Source: Dactylorhiza incarnata (lineage: Eukaryota > Streptophyta > Magnoliopsida > Asparagales > Orchidaceae). From it: a stretch of 64,000 bases of DNA. The stretch spans positions 13,410,001-13,474,000 of the forward strand of contig JAWHQI010000009.1 in NCBI GenBank assembly GCA_033032865.1, in the 5' to 3' direction. The notes beneath the pieces were generated by a model. It saw only the letters and a program-made list of their open reading frames with translations. It was not told the DNA's origin and searched no databases. This document shows positions 30,601 through 41,994 of this stretch, in pieces. The position numbers and the translations under genes are program-made. Numbering within the stretch: position 1 is the first letter of the stretch; the number at the start of each line of letters is the position of its first letter.

Positions 30601-33035
30601 TAAAAATGACGCACCCAAAAATTACAAAACTTCACGAGGATGATTATAATCATGATAATAATCACTCCACCAATTTTCATGAGCGTCGAAGCAATATTTT
30701 GGGAGATATTCATAATTACCGTAATCGAGTGTGATACGACACTGTTCAGTAAAACAGACATTCAGAAAGCTCTACTCAACCAAAAATTATGATTAACCAC
30801 AATCTGGATAGCTAAGAAGAAGAGCTACAACTTTCATGTTGAGTCCAAAGCCTGGATCTTGCTGGAACATGTCCAAAACTGGACTTGAACTCAGCAGTAG
30901 CTACCTGGACAGCAAGCTGTCCTGTACTAGACAGGACCAACTTCTGAACAGCCAATTTCGATTGCACTTTGAGGGAGATACAGAGCTCCCCAGAAAACGC
31001 ACAACCAGTCGCTGGAAAGGTCTTTCCGAGGGCTACAACGTTTATGTTGAACCTAAGGCCTGGATCCAGCTAGAACATGCCTAAAAAGAGGATCGAAGCC
31101 AGCCGCGCGCATTAGACAGATTTTGTGAACATTATTTATATTAAAAACTGCACGGATCTAAAAGCTGAACGGACAACATCCGGTCATCTTTTTCCTCCAG
31201 CCTGGGGCTTGTGATTTGCCCGACCTGGAGTAACACATCTCTTCGTCGGCCACCAAAAACCCCAAACCGACCGACTAACTCCGCCACCACCTTCCTCGCT
31301 TTGAGGTACATCGACGGGTGACGTGTTAGCGGTCGGAAGTGGCCGGAACATTTACCCGGAACATTTATTTCAGGCCGTCTCTTCACGGCTTGCTCTCCAA
31401 TCGACTCTTTTGAGATCGATATCTCACCTAGTAATATCTAGGAAACTAGCACCAAGGGAGAGGGGAGGAAGCTCACCGAGTGTCCATGCATGCTACCCAA
31501 TAGCCGCGTACGCGGCATTTGTCCGTCGCTCCCGGTCATGGCCGGATCTCGCCGATCCAGATCTCGTAGGACGTCGTCGAAGAGGTCGGCCTCTTTGAAT
31601 GGGCTGTTTGGAGATCGTCGGAGGAAGCTAGAGAAATGTATGGTGGTTGGCCATGGGAGAGGAGCTCTCGATCTAGAAGGGGGGGAGGCGGCTGCTGAGA
31701 GGGAGAAACTTTCAGCAAAACTAAGAGATAGAGGTGGAGGGTTCTGTAAGAGAAAGAGAGATCTGGAGGGAGGAGGCTCACGGGAGGGGAGTTGCTCAGA
31801 TCTTGAAGGTAAAAGCCGAAAAAACTTGAAGAGGGAGAGGAGGTGCTGGTTTCGGCCTGGAAACTCGCCGGAGATGGAGAGCTTGCCGGAGGAAGACTCG
31901 TCGGGGGAGTTGCGGTTTGGTGGTGGTCGGCCATGGAGGTTGCCGGCATTGGCTCGCCGGAGTTGGAGAAGATGGTGGAGTTCGGCCATAGCTGGAGGGC
32001 TGCTCGGAGAGGAGCTCGCCGGAGTTGGAGAAGATGGTGGAGTTCGGCCATGGCTGGAGGGCTGCTCGGAGAGGAGCTCGCCGGAGAAGGAGAGCTTCAA
32101 CCTGCTCGGAGCTTCGGGGTCATCAACCTTGCCGTGAAGAGCGCCGGAGATGGAGGAGGAAGAGGGAAGGGAGGGCTTGACGGCGCTGGGAGGAAGAAGG
32201 GGATCGGGCCAGTTTTTATTTCTAACCTAACTTATTATGTTATACTTATAAACAGTAAGATATATTAATAATGATAATGATAGTAATATAAAATATTAAT
32301 ATTCAAGCGCTCGCATATCTCTCTAGGGGACTCGGAATTTGTCCCGTACGGGCTCGTTACGACCGTCTCGTCGATACGCACCCACCGGAACGATCCAATG
32401 TCGATTCCGAGTTCGTTTGCGCAAATTACGCTCTCCGGAGCGTTTGCGGCCTAATTGACTTAAACGACAAAACTGTCCAAATGACATCGGAATCGCGAAC
32501 GGATAAATTCGTTGAACTCGTACTATTGCGACGAGTCTAACAAGACTGACTGGGGTCAGTTGCGAGCTTGTTTGGACCATTTCACCATTTTGGATAAATA
32601 TGTTATTCGCAGACCACATTAATAAACTCGCCGATTCTCATCAGAATCGAGCGCCGACAGTTTTGTTGAACTCGTATAGGCTTCACGAGTCTAACAAAAC
32701 TGACTGGGGTGAATACCGAGACCGTCTGCTGCATATCGCCTTTTGGATAAATATGTTATTCGCAGACCGTGTCATTTGAGCTAACGTACGCACTATAATT
32801 CCTTCAAGGCGGTACGCCTCCTTCGAGTTTTATTGCTCAAATTATACTCTCCGGACAGCTCGGATCCCGATACAGCAAACATCGAGACTAGGAATAGAAA
32901 TGGTATTCGCCGCATTCGTCGAGTGCACTTCCCCGGCTCAGGTGCAAGCCTGGCCCTCAGTACACCCCGAGCTCGAGTCACCTCGCTCGACTCAAAAATG
33001 CGCACAAGGGGTCTAGCTCGAATCGGGATGTTACA
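27633..33035 (-). mobile_element. Probable solo LTR (5.4 kb) of another gypsy element
   Basis: The unit starts TGTAAGATCCC and ends GGGATGTTACA, a 10/11 terminal inverted match. It is flanked by CTAGT (27628-27632) and CTAAT (33036-33040). Removing it rejoins the Tekay LTR exactly. No gag or pol motif is found in any frame over 5.4 kb. The minus-strand start TGTAACATCCCG resembles Tekay-type LTRs, so a long solo LTR in minus orientation is the best reading. Internal repeats include a tandem duplication of about 65-70 bp (around 31960-32090) and a diverged duplication (around 32480-32770, with GATAAATATGTTATTCGCAG twice). A large non-autonomous element is the alternative. Confidence 0.68.
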
Positions 33036-33040
33036 CTAAT

Positions 33041-33676
33041 AGTTGTTTTACCCCGCTGCTGCGAGGTTGTTGTTGTTAGTTTCCTCCTTGTGTTCAGACA
33101 TGCTTGTTTGGAGCCAATGGGTTAGTGTCAAGTTGTTGACGCCCGTTGTGCTTCTTTTGATACTTTATAGCTTACTTGCCAGTTAAATGTCGCTGCTTAT
33201 AGATCTTGTGTATCTTGCTTTCTGGGAATGATTTATGTCTAGGTGCATTATATTTATAAAATGGCTTTTCTTTCATCCTCATTGCACACCTTTTAACGGA
33301 AATCCTTATCTTTAAAGTCGCCTAAAAGATAGTTTCTATACTTATACTACGCCTAGATATGTGCATATCATTTACTTTATGTCATGTCATCTTGTGCATT
33401 TATGACCTTAAGTGAACTAAATCAAGTACTTTCCGCTGCAATTACATATATTTTCTCGGTGGAGTAGTTGATCCACGAACTGAGAAACACAGTTCTTACC
33501 CCAAACTCTAATAAATGATTTCAAACGGTGACCAATCATGTAAACATGTTTTGATTAAATAAGTAATAGGTTCCCGCCTGAGCGTCTGCAGTTGTCTCCT
33601 GCATGACGTGGCATTATGACGCGTATTTTCTCTTACTCTGATATTCCTAAATTCTGAGAAAATGTGGGTTGTGACA
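33041..33676 (+). repeat. Tekay 5' LTR, segment 3
   Basis: Matches about 41020-41654 of the 3' LTR and ends TTGTGACA. It lies two bases before the primer-binding site. Confidence 0.92.
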
Positions 33677-33678
33677 GT

Positions 33679-33690
33679 TGGTATCAGAGC
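33679..33690 (+). promoter_or_regulatory. Tekay primer-binding site
   Basis: TGGTATCAGAGC is an exact match to the plant initiator-Met tRNA primer-binding site, two bases after the LTR. Confidence 0.92.
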
Positions 33691-34354
33691 TAGGTTGTTC
33701 GACAAGTCGGTCGGGCAACAAATTTTGATATAGTAGTTGTTTTGGTTTCATTGCATACACACACCGATGTGTCATCAGTACGTCTTGGTCGAAGCATGAA
33801 CACTACACTCATAGCATGATAAGAAGTATAGGGGGGCATATTATGTAGTATGGGATGCATAATATGTGTCCGTATATGAATCCACCATAGGTGGCAACAT
33901 ATGACTGTTATATAATATGGGATGCATAACCATCATCACATGGATGCCCATTAGCACGTTTTCCTTTTTGTTACATGTGATATTATGTAGTATGGGATGC
34001 ATAATATTTCATGTGTACGCCGCTCATAACATGCATTAAGGCCTTTATTAGAATGCATAGCACAACATACATTACATAGCATTGCATAAGCACACGTGCA
34101 GAGCTAAAGACTTATATGATGACACACGTACACCCATTATTTCAAAATGAACAGAAAATTCATGCATTCATGACCCTTGCACATGAGTCAAGAGGGGTGA
34201 TGTAGTATCATCCCCAAATTTAGCATAGCATCATGAAAATCCCAGAGCAAGGTGGTAGTAATGGCAAGTATCTGTACATGTATGTTCTGAACCAAGCAGT
34301 GTAGTTCTAGTGTAAGGTTAAGTTTTAATTATAGGTTTATGCGTATTAGCAGAT
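33691..34354 (+). other. Tekay leader
   Basis: About 660 bp of non-coding leader. It contains three diverged copies of a phrase like TATGGGATGCATAA (33845-34005). No gene is seen. Confidence 0.75.
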
Positions 34355-35100
34355 ATGGCGCGCAAGTGAGTTTTGACTAGGTCGACTCCTCAGTCGGAGG
34401 GCGAGTCATCCGGAGCGCATAGTGAAGCCTTGATCGAGAGTCTGCGCCAGAGCAATGAGGCTCTGACTAGGCAGATGGTTGCAATGCAATCGCAAGTTGA
34501 GGCGTTGTTGTCTGCCAGTGCTAGGCAGCAACCCGTAGTGCAGGCCCCCGTAGTAGGACAGACAGTACCTACTCCTACTGCTCCCTTGGTACCCCCAGTA
34601 GCGATACCTCCGGAAATGAATTTCATTTTGCACTTTCAAAGGTTGGGTCCTCCATCGTATGACGGTCGAGCCGACTTCGTGGCCTTAGACGATTGGCTTA
34701 TAGCCATTGAGGACATGTTCACGTATTCAGGAATCGTCATATGTCAGAAGGTGATGGTTGTCGCGTGCCAGCTTAAGGGTCTCGCAAAGATTTGGTGGTT
34801 GAGGGAGAAGGAAGACCTTTCCGAAGGATGTTTGTGGGAAACCTTCAAAGGAATGTTGTTAAGAAAGTTTCTGTAGTCGGTAGAGCAAGACCGGTTGATG
34901 AATGATTTCCTGCATCTGAAGCAGAGGCAGCTCTCGGTGAGCGAGTATGAGATTGAGTTTTGCAAGTTGAGCAGGTTTTCTCCGGCCCTGGTAGCCTCAG
35001 GATAAAAGAAGAGGAAAGCTGAGCGTGATAACCCAGGAGCAAGCGCAGTCTTCGACCCAAGTGATCGCAGGCTAGACCTTAAGCCAGTTGTTAAGTCTTG
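34355..35100 (+). pseudogene. Tekay gag remnant
   Basis: ATG 34355 is followed after four codons by TGA (expected Arg). The frame then runs on through a Gln/Ser-rich N-terminus, LGPPSYDGRADFVALDDWL and LKGLAKIWWLREKE, which are Retrotrans_gag-type blocks. Stops follow at 34874-34876 and near 35003. The C-terminal part with the CCHC knuckle is absent, so a deletion joins the gag remnant to the protease region. Confidence 0.82.
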
Positions 35101-35149
35101 ATTCCTTTTAGTTTTGTTGTATTAGACTCGTTTCTTTTTTCGCGCTTAT

Positions 35150-35402
35150 AGGGAGATTTAAGGTAAAGAATCGTTGGGCGTGTATTCTGTTCGATTCTGG
35201 TGCTACCCTTTTGTTCGTAGCAAGGGCTTTCATCGAGCGTCACCGTTTGACCCCTGAGCTGGGAAATGATTCGTTCCTTGTTAAGTTCCCTTCTGGTGAT
35301 TTGGTACCCTCGAACCAGTGCGTCCGAAGCTGCCCCATCCTCTTAGGAGATTTCTTGGATGTTGCTGATCTCAAGTGTTGGACCTTGGAGACTTTGACGT
35401 GA
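35150..35402 (+). pseudogene. Tekay protease remnant
   Basis: CILFDSGATLLFVARAFIER holds the Asp-Ser-Gly-Ala active site of a retropepsin-like protease, changed from the usual GATHSF to GATLLF. A frameshift near 35380 leads to the [13 protein letters not shown] block in the next frame. Confidence 0.82.
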
Positions 35403-36990
35403 TTTTGGGTATGGACTGGTTGTCTAGTTATGATGTTGTCATCCGATGCAAGGAAATGCGTCTGGACTTTGTGATGGACAACGGTCATCCCATGAGCATT
35501 TTTGGATCTCCGTGCCAGGGTTCCCCGATAATTACTGTGGTATGTGTTCGGAAATTGTTAAATTCTGGTTGCTTGGCTTACCTTATTTCGGTGTTAGAAA
35601 TTGTTAGTGGTTCGCCGTGTATCAAGGGTGTTCCGGTGGTGTGTGAGTTTCCTAATGTCTTTCCTGTCAGTCTTCCTAGACTTCCGCCTGATAGAGATGT
35701 GGAGTTCGTTATTGATCTTGAGCCGGGTACTCGTCATATCGCTAAGGCACCGTACTTTATGGCCCCGCGTGAACTAGAAGAGTTGCGAACTCAGTTAGAT
35801 GAGTTGTTGCATTGTGGATTCATTAGGCCAAGTTCTTCGCCCTGGGGTGCTCCAGTTTTGTTCGTGAAAAAGAAGGATGGTTCCATGAGGTTGTGCATAG
35901 ATTATAGAGAGTTAAACAAAGTGACCATCAAGAACAGGTATCCGTTGCCGATGATAGATGATCTGTTTGATCAGTTGCGTGGTAGCACGGTGTTTTTGAA
36001 GATTGATCTTCGATCAGGCTACCATCAGTTGAGGATCCGTGAGTCGGACGTTCCCCAGACTGCCTTTCATTCCCGTTATGGTCATTTTGAGTTTCTAGTT
36101 ATGTCTTTTGGTTTGACGAATGCACCCTCTGCGTTTATGGACATGATGAACTGCGTGTTCAAGGACTTTTTGGATCATTTTGTAGTGGTATTTATCGATG
36201 ATGTGTTGGTGTATTCTAGAAGTGCTGAGGAGCATGCTACGCATTTGCGCTTAGTATTGTCTACTCTTAGAGAGCACAAGTTGTATGCGAAGCTGAGTAA
36301 GTGTGAGTTCTGGCTTTCTCAGGTGTCCTTTCTGGGTCATGTAGTGAACAAGGATGGAATAACTGTAGACCCAGCTAAGATTTCAACTGTGATAGATTGG
36401 AAGACGCCTTCAACGCCTAAGGAGATAAGGAGTTTCTTAGGGTTGGCTGGGTACTACAGAAGATTTGTTCAAGGATTCTCAATGCTGTCGGCACCTTTAA
36501 CTAAGCTTACCCAGAAGAATACCGCTTTTGTTTGGAGCGATAAGTGCGAAGAAGCCTTTCAGGAAATTAAAGAGGCGTTTGTGCAGGGCTCCTGTGTTGG
36601 CCTTGCCGATCGAAGGAATAGAGTATGCTGTGTATGTGGACGCATCTCACATTGGACTAGGGTGTATTTTGATGCAAGAAGGAAAAGTGATTGCCTATGG
36701 GTCTAGACAATTGAAAGTTCTTGAAAAGAATTACCCTACGCATGACTTAGAATTTGCTATAGTGATTTATGTTTTAAATCTTTGGAGACATCTGTTATAT
36801 GGAGTGTCATGCAAGATCTTCATGGATCACAAGAGTCTAAAGTATGTCTTCACCCAGAAAGAGCTGAATTTGCGCCAGCGTAGATGGTTGGAGTATGTTG
36901 CGGATTATGAGGTTGACATCCTCTATCATCCGGGTAAGGCTAATGTGGTGGTTGATGCCCTGAGTAGAAAGACCGCGCATGTATTCAACC
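35375..36990 (+). pseudogene. Tekay protease C-terminus, reverse transcriptase and RNase H
   Basis: After [12 protein letters not shown] and [19 protein letters not shown] residues, the RT reads [70 protein letters not shown] and the catalytic [12 protein letters not shown]. It is uninterrupted to about 36590. A frameshift there moves to RNase H ([57 protein letters not shown]). The RT part is 440 codons with no stop, the best preserved module of this element. Confidence 0.9.
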
Positions 36991-38535
36991 TTTATGTGCA
37001 GTCCTTGGTAGAGGAGTTTATGTTGATGGATATTTCAGTCGGTAGTTGTACCGCGCCTTCGAGCTTAGAGGCTGAAGAGCCTTCTTGGATTACCTTTACG
37101 AGATTGCACCAGAAGGAAGATCCTGACTTGCAGCATCTCCGGAGCAGGACCGAGAAGGGAGAATTACCAGATTTTTCGATCGATGATAAAGATACTTTGA
37201 AGTACCGAGGTAGGTTTTGTATCCCCGCGTTGGATGATATTCGGGCAAACATCTGTAGTGAAGTGCATAACTCTAGTGTTTCCTATCATCCTGGTTCCAC
37301 GAAAATGTACAAAGACCTGAAGCAGATCGTTTGGTGGTCAGGTATGAAGAATGATATAGCCAGATATGTTTCTGAATGTTTAACTTGTCAGTGCGTGAAG
37401 GCGGATCATAAGAGGCATGGAGGTAAGTTGAACCCGTTGGATGTTCCAAGCTGGAAGTGGGAGAGTATTTCAATGGACTTCATTACCGGTTTACCGAGAT
37501 CTCCCGGAGGATACGATTCGGTATGGGTCATAGTTGACAGATTAATAAAGTGTGCTCACTTTGTGCCATTTAAGATTGGTTACTCTATGGAAAAAATAGC
37601 AGAACTTTATTTGAATGAAGTGATCAGATTGCATGGTGTGCCCGTGAGCATTGTGTCGGACCGAGATTCAAGGTATATGTCTCGTTTCTGGTAGAGTTTG
37701 CGGGAGCTTTGGGCAATGACCTTAGATACTCTACCGCTTACCATCCTCAGACCAATGGTCAGACTGAAAGAGTAAATCAAATTTTGGAAGTATGATCATG
37801 TGCTATATTTTAGATCATGGTGGAGCTTGGGATAAGCATCTTGGATTGATGGAATTTGCCTACAATAACAGTTATCAGGAAAGTCTGCAGATGGCCCCCT
37901 TTAAGGCTTTGTATGGGAGCCGTTGCCGAACTCCCTTATTTTTGGCCGAGGTTGGTGAGAGTCCGTTGTTAGGCCCAGAGGCTTTGGAAGAGATGAGCGT
38001 TGTCGTGACTCATATCCGCGAGAAGCTTCGTATTGCTCAGGAGCGGTTTGGGAAGTATGCTAATCAGAGAAGGGTGGATCTTGAGTTTGTCGTTGGAGAC
38101 TTAGTGTTCTTGAAAGTTTCTCTGATGTCGGGCGTTAAGAGATTTGGAAGGAACCATAAGTTGGACCCCCGGTATGTGGGACCTTTCCAGATTATTGAGC
38201 GCATCGGAGCGTCGGCTTATAGATTGGATTTGCCTGCTTCCTTCCCTAATGTTCACGATGTGTTTCATGTGAGCCAGCTGAGGAAGTGTTTGCGTAGTGG
38301 TCGGCTTGTTCTTGATTCGGTGCCCGTATTGCAGCCCAATCTTTCGTATGTTGAAGAGCCTGTTCGAATCTTGGAGACTCAGGAGCGTTTGTCGCGGAGG
38401 AAGACGATCCCGATGGTTAAGGTTCTTTGGAAGAATCAGGGTGTCAAAAGCGCAACATGGGAGCTGGAGTCAGCCATGAGAGAGACTCATCCTAGCCTCT
38501 TCTCTTCGATTTCGGGTAAATTTTCTGTCTGGTAA
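36991..38535 (+). pseudogene. Tekay integrase with C-terminal chromodomain
   Basis: The zinc domain (EVHNSSVSYHPGSTKMYKD, CLTCQCVKADH) is followed by the core ISMDFITGLPR (Asp) and SIVSDRDSRYMSRFW (Asp). A stop (37692-37694) and frameshifts near 37710 and 37790 disrupt the YHPQTNGQTERVNQ block with Glu. The distal part is open from 37792 (GLMEFAYNNSYQES, LDPRYVGPFQIIERIG, VHDVFHVSQLRKC). It ends in a chromodomain-like segment (TIPMVKVLWKN, ATWELESAMRETHPSLF), which in chromoviruses targets insertion to heterochromatin. Confidence 0.88.
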
Positions 38536-38600
38536 CCTTTGGATTTGATTCTGTATCTTTCTTGATCTTTGGATTTCAAGTTTCGGGATGAAACTTCTTT

Positions 38601-38614
38601 TTAGGGGGAGTGAC
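38601..38614 (+). promoter_or_regulatory. Tekay polypurine tract
   Basis: TTTAGGGGGAGTGAC lies immediately before the TGTAAC start of the 3' LTR. Confidence 0.75.
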
Positions 38615-39002
38615 TGTAACCACCCTGGTTTTCGTTAATTATTTTGCATGCCGTTGTGGCGTAATTTTGGCGTAAGGGCGTTACGTCAGCTTGTCAGGTT
38701 TAGTTTTGAGCCTTAACTTAGTTAAAGTATGTAATTTAGATCGAGCGTGCGAGAATTCGCGTCGATTCGAGTTGTAGAGAAGATTTTGAGTAACTATTGA
38801 GATTTTAGCTTCGGGAATTTCAATCTCAAGTTTGGCTCGTCGGAATTGAATTCTGACTTCGTCGTTGGATTCGTAGCGCCGAATTTCAGTTTAGGTGCGA
38901 ATTTCGTAGAAGTCCGGGGTGATTTAGTCGCCGCCGTAGTTTAAATTGTATGGGAGGTTATTTATATAATTATTGCATTTTTTATCCTTGCATGAATTCT
39001 TA

Positions 39003-39260
39003 GGCTGCGTTCGGCGAACTGCGGGCTAGCTGCGTTCGGCGAACAACCGGCTAGCTGTGTTCGGCGAACTGCCGGCTAGCTGCGTTCGGCGAACTGCCGG
39101 CTAGCTGCGTTCGGCGAACTGCCGGCTAGCTGCGTTCGGCGAACTGCCGGCTAGCTGCGTTCGGCGAACTGCCGGCTAGCTGCGTTCGGCGAACTGCCGG
39201 CTAGCTGCGTTTGACGAACTGCAGGCTAGCTGCGTTTGACAAAGTCGAACTGCGTTCGAC
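39003..39260. repeat. 25 bp array in Tekay 3' LTR
   Basis: About ten copies of GCTAGCTGCGTTCGGCGAAC plus TGCCG. Here most units read TTCGGCGAAC, whereas several 5' LTR units read TTCGACGAAC. The array has been homogenised differently in the two LTRs. Confidence 0.92.
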
Positions 39261-39729
39261 GAATTCGTCCTGCCTTGTTCTCGTCGAGCTTTAAGCTATA
39301 TGTATATATATACATTAAGCTTAGGTTTTATCTTTTCATCTCCTTCCCCTTTCGGCCGACTAAGAGTTCTATCGGGCGAGAGAGCGAGAGCGGCGGGTCG
39401 TGGAGCTTCCGGTCGGTGATTCGAAGGCTGTAGTAGTCGGAATCGTGTTTGGAGAGTAGATTTGGAAAGCTCTCGACGGGATCTTCGTTCTACAGGTAAG
39501 CTTTTCACGTTTCGTGGAATTTTTGGAGTTATGGTAGTGATCTAATTTCTCTTTTCGATCCGAAAAGTTTCAGGTTTTCGTGCTCGGGTGAGTTCTTGGT
39601 CGATCCATAGCTTTTGGAGCGGAGATCTTCGAGTTTGCAAGGTTTAAGGCAAGTGGCTTTCTTCCCCCTCTCCCTTTTTGGTTGAATCACTGTTTTCCTG
39701 GTTTATGGGTTCTTACTGTGCTATTTGGC

Positions 39730-40290
39730 ACGTGTCTCGAGTGTATTGTATGATAGCTTTAACCTTGAATCCCCCTAGTAACTGAAGTTTCTCTACCTAA
39801 AGTTCCTTCCTGCTGATGAGTGTTCCTCGGAACTTGCCCGTCCATGCCTTTATTTTCTCGAGAAGGTTAGTGTCCTGATCTTTGATTTCTCGAGAAGTGC
39901 TTTTGGTTTCTCGAGAAGTCCAGTGTCTTGACCCTTTTGTTTTCTCGAGACGTGTTGTGTCCTGATCCTTTGGTTTCTCGAGAAACGGTATTGCCTGCCT
40001 TTGATTTCTCGAGTGCAGGGTTTTCTCTGCCTTTGACTTCTCGAGAAACAAGATTTCTCCCCCTATGATTTCTCGAGAAATCACTCTCTCCTGCCTTTGG
40101 GATGTCTCGAGAAGTTATTTTATCCTGCCTTTTATTTCTCGAGATCAGAGTTTCTCTGCCTTGGATTTCTCGGGAAATCTTTTTCCCTGCCCTTGGATTT
40201 CTCTAGATCGGTACATCTCAACTTTGATTTTCTCGAGAACTATGTTCTTATCCTCTGAATTCTCGAGAACTTTGTGATCCTAGCCTTTGA
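39730..40290. repeat. TTCTCGAGAA palindrome array, 3' LTR copy
   Basis: At least 12 CTCGAG hexamers in the same positions and spacing as at 19848-20400, plus the same CTCGGG and CTCTAG variants. Confidence 0.85.
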
Positions 40291-41654
40291 TTTCATGGTT
40301 GTTCCTAGCCCTTGATTTACTCAAGAGAGGCCCTCTATTTCTTAGTGCTTGAGTTATGCCTCCGACTTCTCCTCCTCCTCGAAATCTTTACCCGTTGTGG
40401 TTAAGTAACTTAGGGGTTCTCTTATGAATGGTATTGGGAAGTGTTTACTTCGTTGTGACCCTATCTCATAGGGTATCCTAGTGTTTATTTCTCGGGCTAC
40501 GCCCTGTGTTTTAAATAAAAATTTAACTAATAAGAACCATTGTCTTTAGCCTTGCACGGTAGTCGTGTTTGGGGGACAGTGGGGGAATGTTATAGCCTTG
40601 CACGATGGCCATTTAGAGGTGAATCGCAGGCTTGGCCAGTGGTCCCGAGGGCCGTGTTTGGGTGGTTGGGTCTAGAGACATCCCCCACCCGGTTTTGGGC
40701 TTTGGGTGGATGGAGGTAAGTAACCGCTCCCGTTTAATTTGAGCTGATCAGTCTCCTTAAATAAATTTAACAAGATAAATGAACTATGTTTGTTCCTCTT
40801 TTGGTATTTGGTGCACTCGGTGATTTGCTTAGTTCTTTGTTTGGAGCTTCTCTTTCGGTGAATCTGGCTTGGGTTGGTACCCCTTATGCCTTATTTACTT
40901 TTCTGCTTGTTTTCTGCCACTTGTAATTCCTTGCTGAGGCGTTCTTTGTTTTATTGAATGTCTCGGGTTCAAAGCCGTAGTGGCTAGCTGTGTAGCCCGG
41001 AGACTTCGGGAGTTTTAGTAGCTGTTTTACCCCGCTGCTGCGAGGTAGTTGTTGTTAGTTTCCTCCTTGTGTTCAGACTTGCTGGTTTGGAGCCAATGGG
41101 TTAGTGTCAGGTTGTTGACGCCCGTTGTGCCTCTTTTGATACTTTATAGCTTACTTGCCAGTTAAATGCCACTGCTTGTAGATCTTGTGTATCTTGCTCT
41201 CTGGGAATGATTTATGTCTAGTGCATTATAGTTATAAAATGGCTTTTCTTTCATCCTCATTGCACATCTTTTAACTGAAATCCTTATCTTTAAAGTCGCC
41301 TAAAAGATATTTTCTATACTTATACTACGCCAAGATATGTGCATATCATTTATTTTATGTCCTGTCATCACTTGCATTTAGGACCTTAAGTGAACTAAAT
41401 CAAGTACTTCCCGCTGCAATTACATATATTTTCTCGGTGGACTAGTTGATCCACGAACTGAGAGACACAGTTCTTACCCCAAACTCTAATAAATGATTTC
41501 AAATGGTGACCAATCATGTAAACATGTTTTGATTAAATAAGTAATAGGTTCCCGCCTGAGCGTCTGCAGTTGTCTCCTGCATGACGTGGCATCATGATGC
41601 GTATTTTCTCTTACTTTGATATTCCTAAATTCGGAGAAAATGCGGGTTGTGATA

Positions 41655-41994
41655 ATTGAAAGCTTAATGGATCTCTCTACTCTCATGAGCTTAGGATGAA
41701 GCACTATGATACAAGTACTATTGAGCAAGCATTTTAGACTCAACTTTATTTGAGAGGAAGCAACAGAGGAAGAGGCATGGGAGATTCTCAATTCAAGGAA
41801 GAGGAGGAAGAACTGAAGGTGATCATGAAAAACAACAGTCTCAGCAGCAAATATTTCAGAACAAAGGATAAAGCTCAAGTAGAGGTAGAGGAAGACCACT
41901 ATCTCAATTTCAATGTTATCATTATTAAAAGTTTGGACATACCATCAAGTACTGTAGAAAGAAACAGGCTGAGGAGAATAAAGATTCCTCTTTT
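41655..41994 (+). pseudogene. copia C gag C-terminus
   Basis: Reads HELRMKHYDTSTIEQAF, stop, TQLYLRGSNRGRG, then a degenerate Arg/Gln-rich region. A zinc knuckle remnant (CYHY, stop, KFGHTIKYC) follows in which the second Cys has become Tyr. This is the usual end of a Tork-like copia Gag. It begins abruptly at the Tekay boundary. Confidence 0.78.

Larger units (their letters stand above)
19184..41654 (+). mobile_element. Tekay/Del-like chromovirus (Ty3/gypsy), multiply interrupted
   Basis: The 3' LTR is 38615-41654. The 5' LTR survives as 19184-20772, 27269-27632 and 33041-33676, three segments colinear with the 3' LTR and separated by two other insertions. Its first part lies left of copia A and outside the window. 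A primer-binding site, gag, protease, RT/RNase H, integrase and a C-terminal chromodomain follow in Ty3/gypsy order. The chromodomain and the approximately 3 kb LTR fit the Tekay (Del) clade. Many stops and frameshifts show it is dead. It sits inside copia C, whose coding sequence starts again right after 41654. Confidence 0.9.
38615..41654 (+). repeat. Tekay 3' LTR
   Basis: About 3.04 kb, starting TGTAACCACCC and ending TTGTGATA (TTGTGACA in the 5' copy). It is the uninterrupted reference that shows the 5' LTR segments at 19184, 27269 and 33041 are colinear. It carries the 25 bp array, a TATATATATA region near 39303-39312 and the CTCGAG array. Confidence 0.93.

Noticed and set aside
31438..32137. 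215-220 codon ORFs on both strands in the 5.4 kb unit
   Set aside because: Low-complexity Ser/Pro/Arg translation in a GC-rich stretch with an internal duplication. No recognisable domain and no supporting splice or start context.
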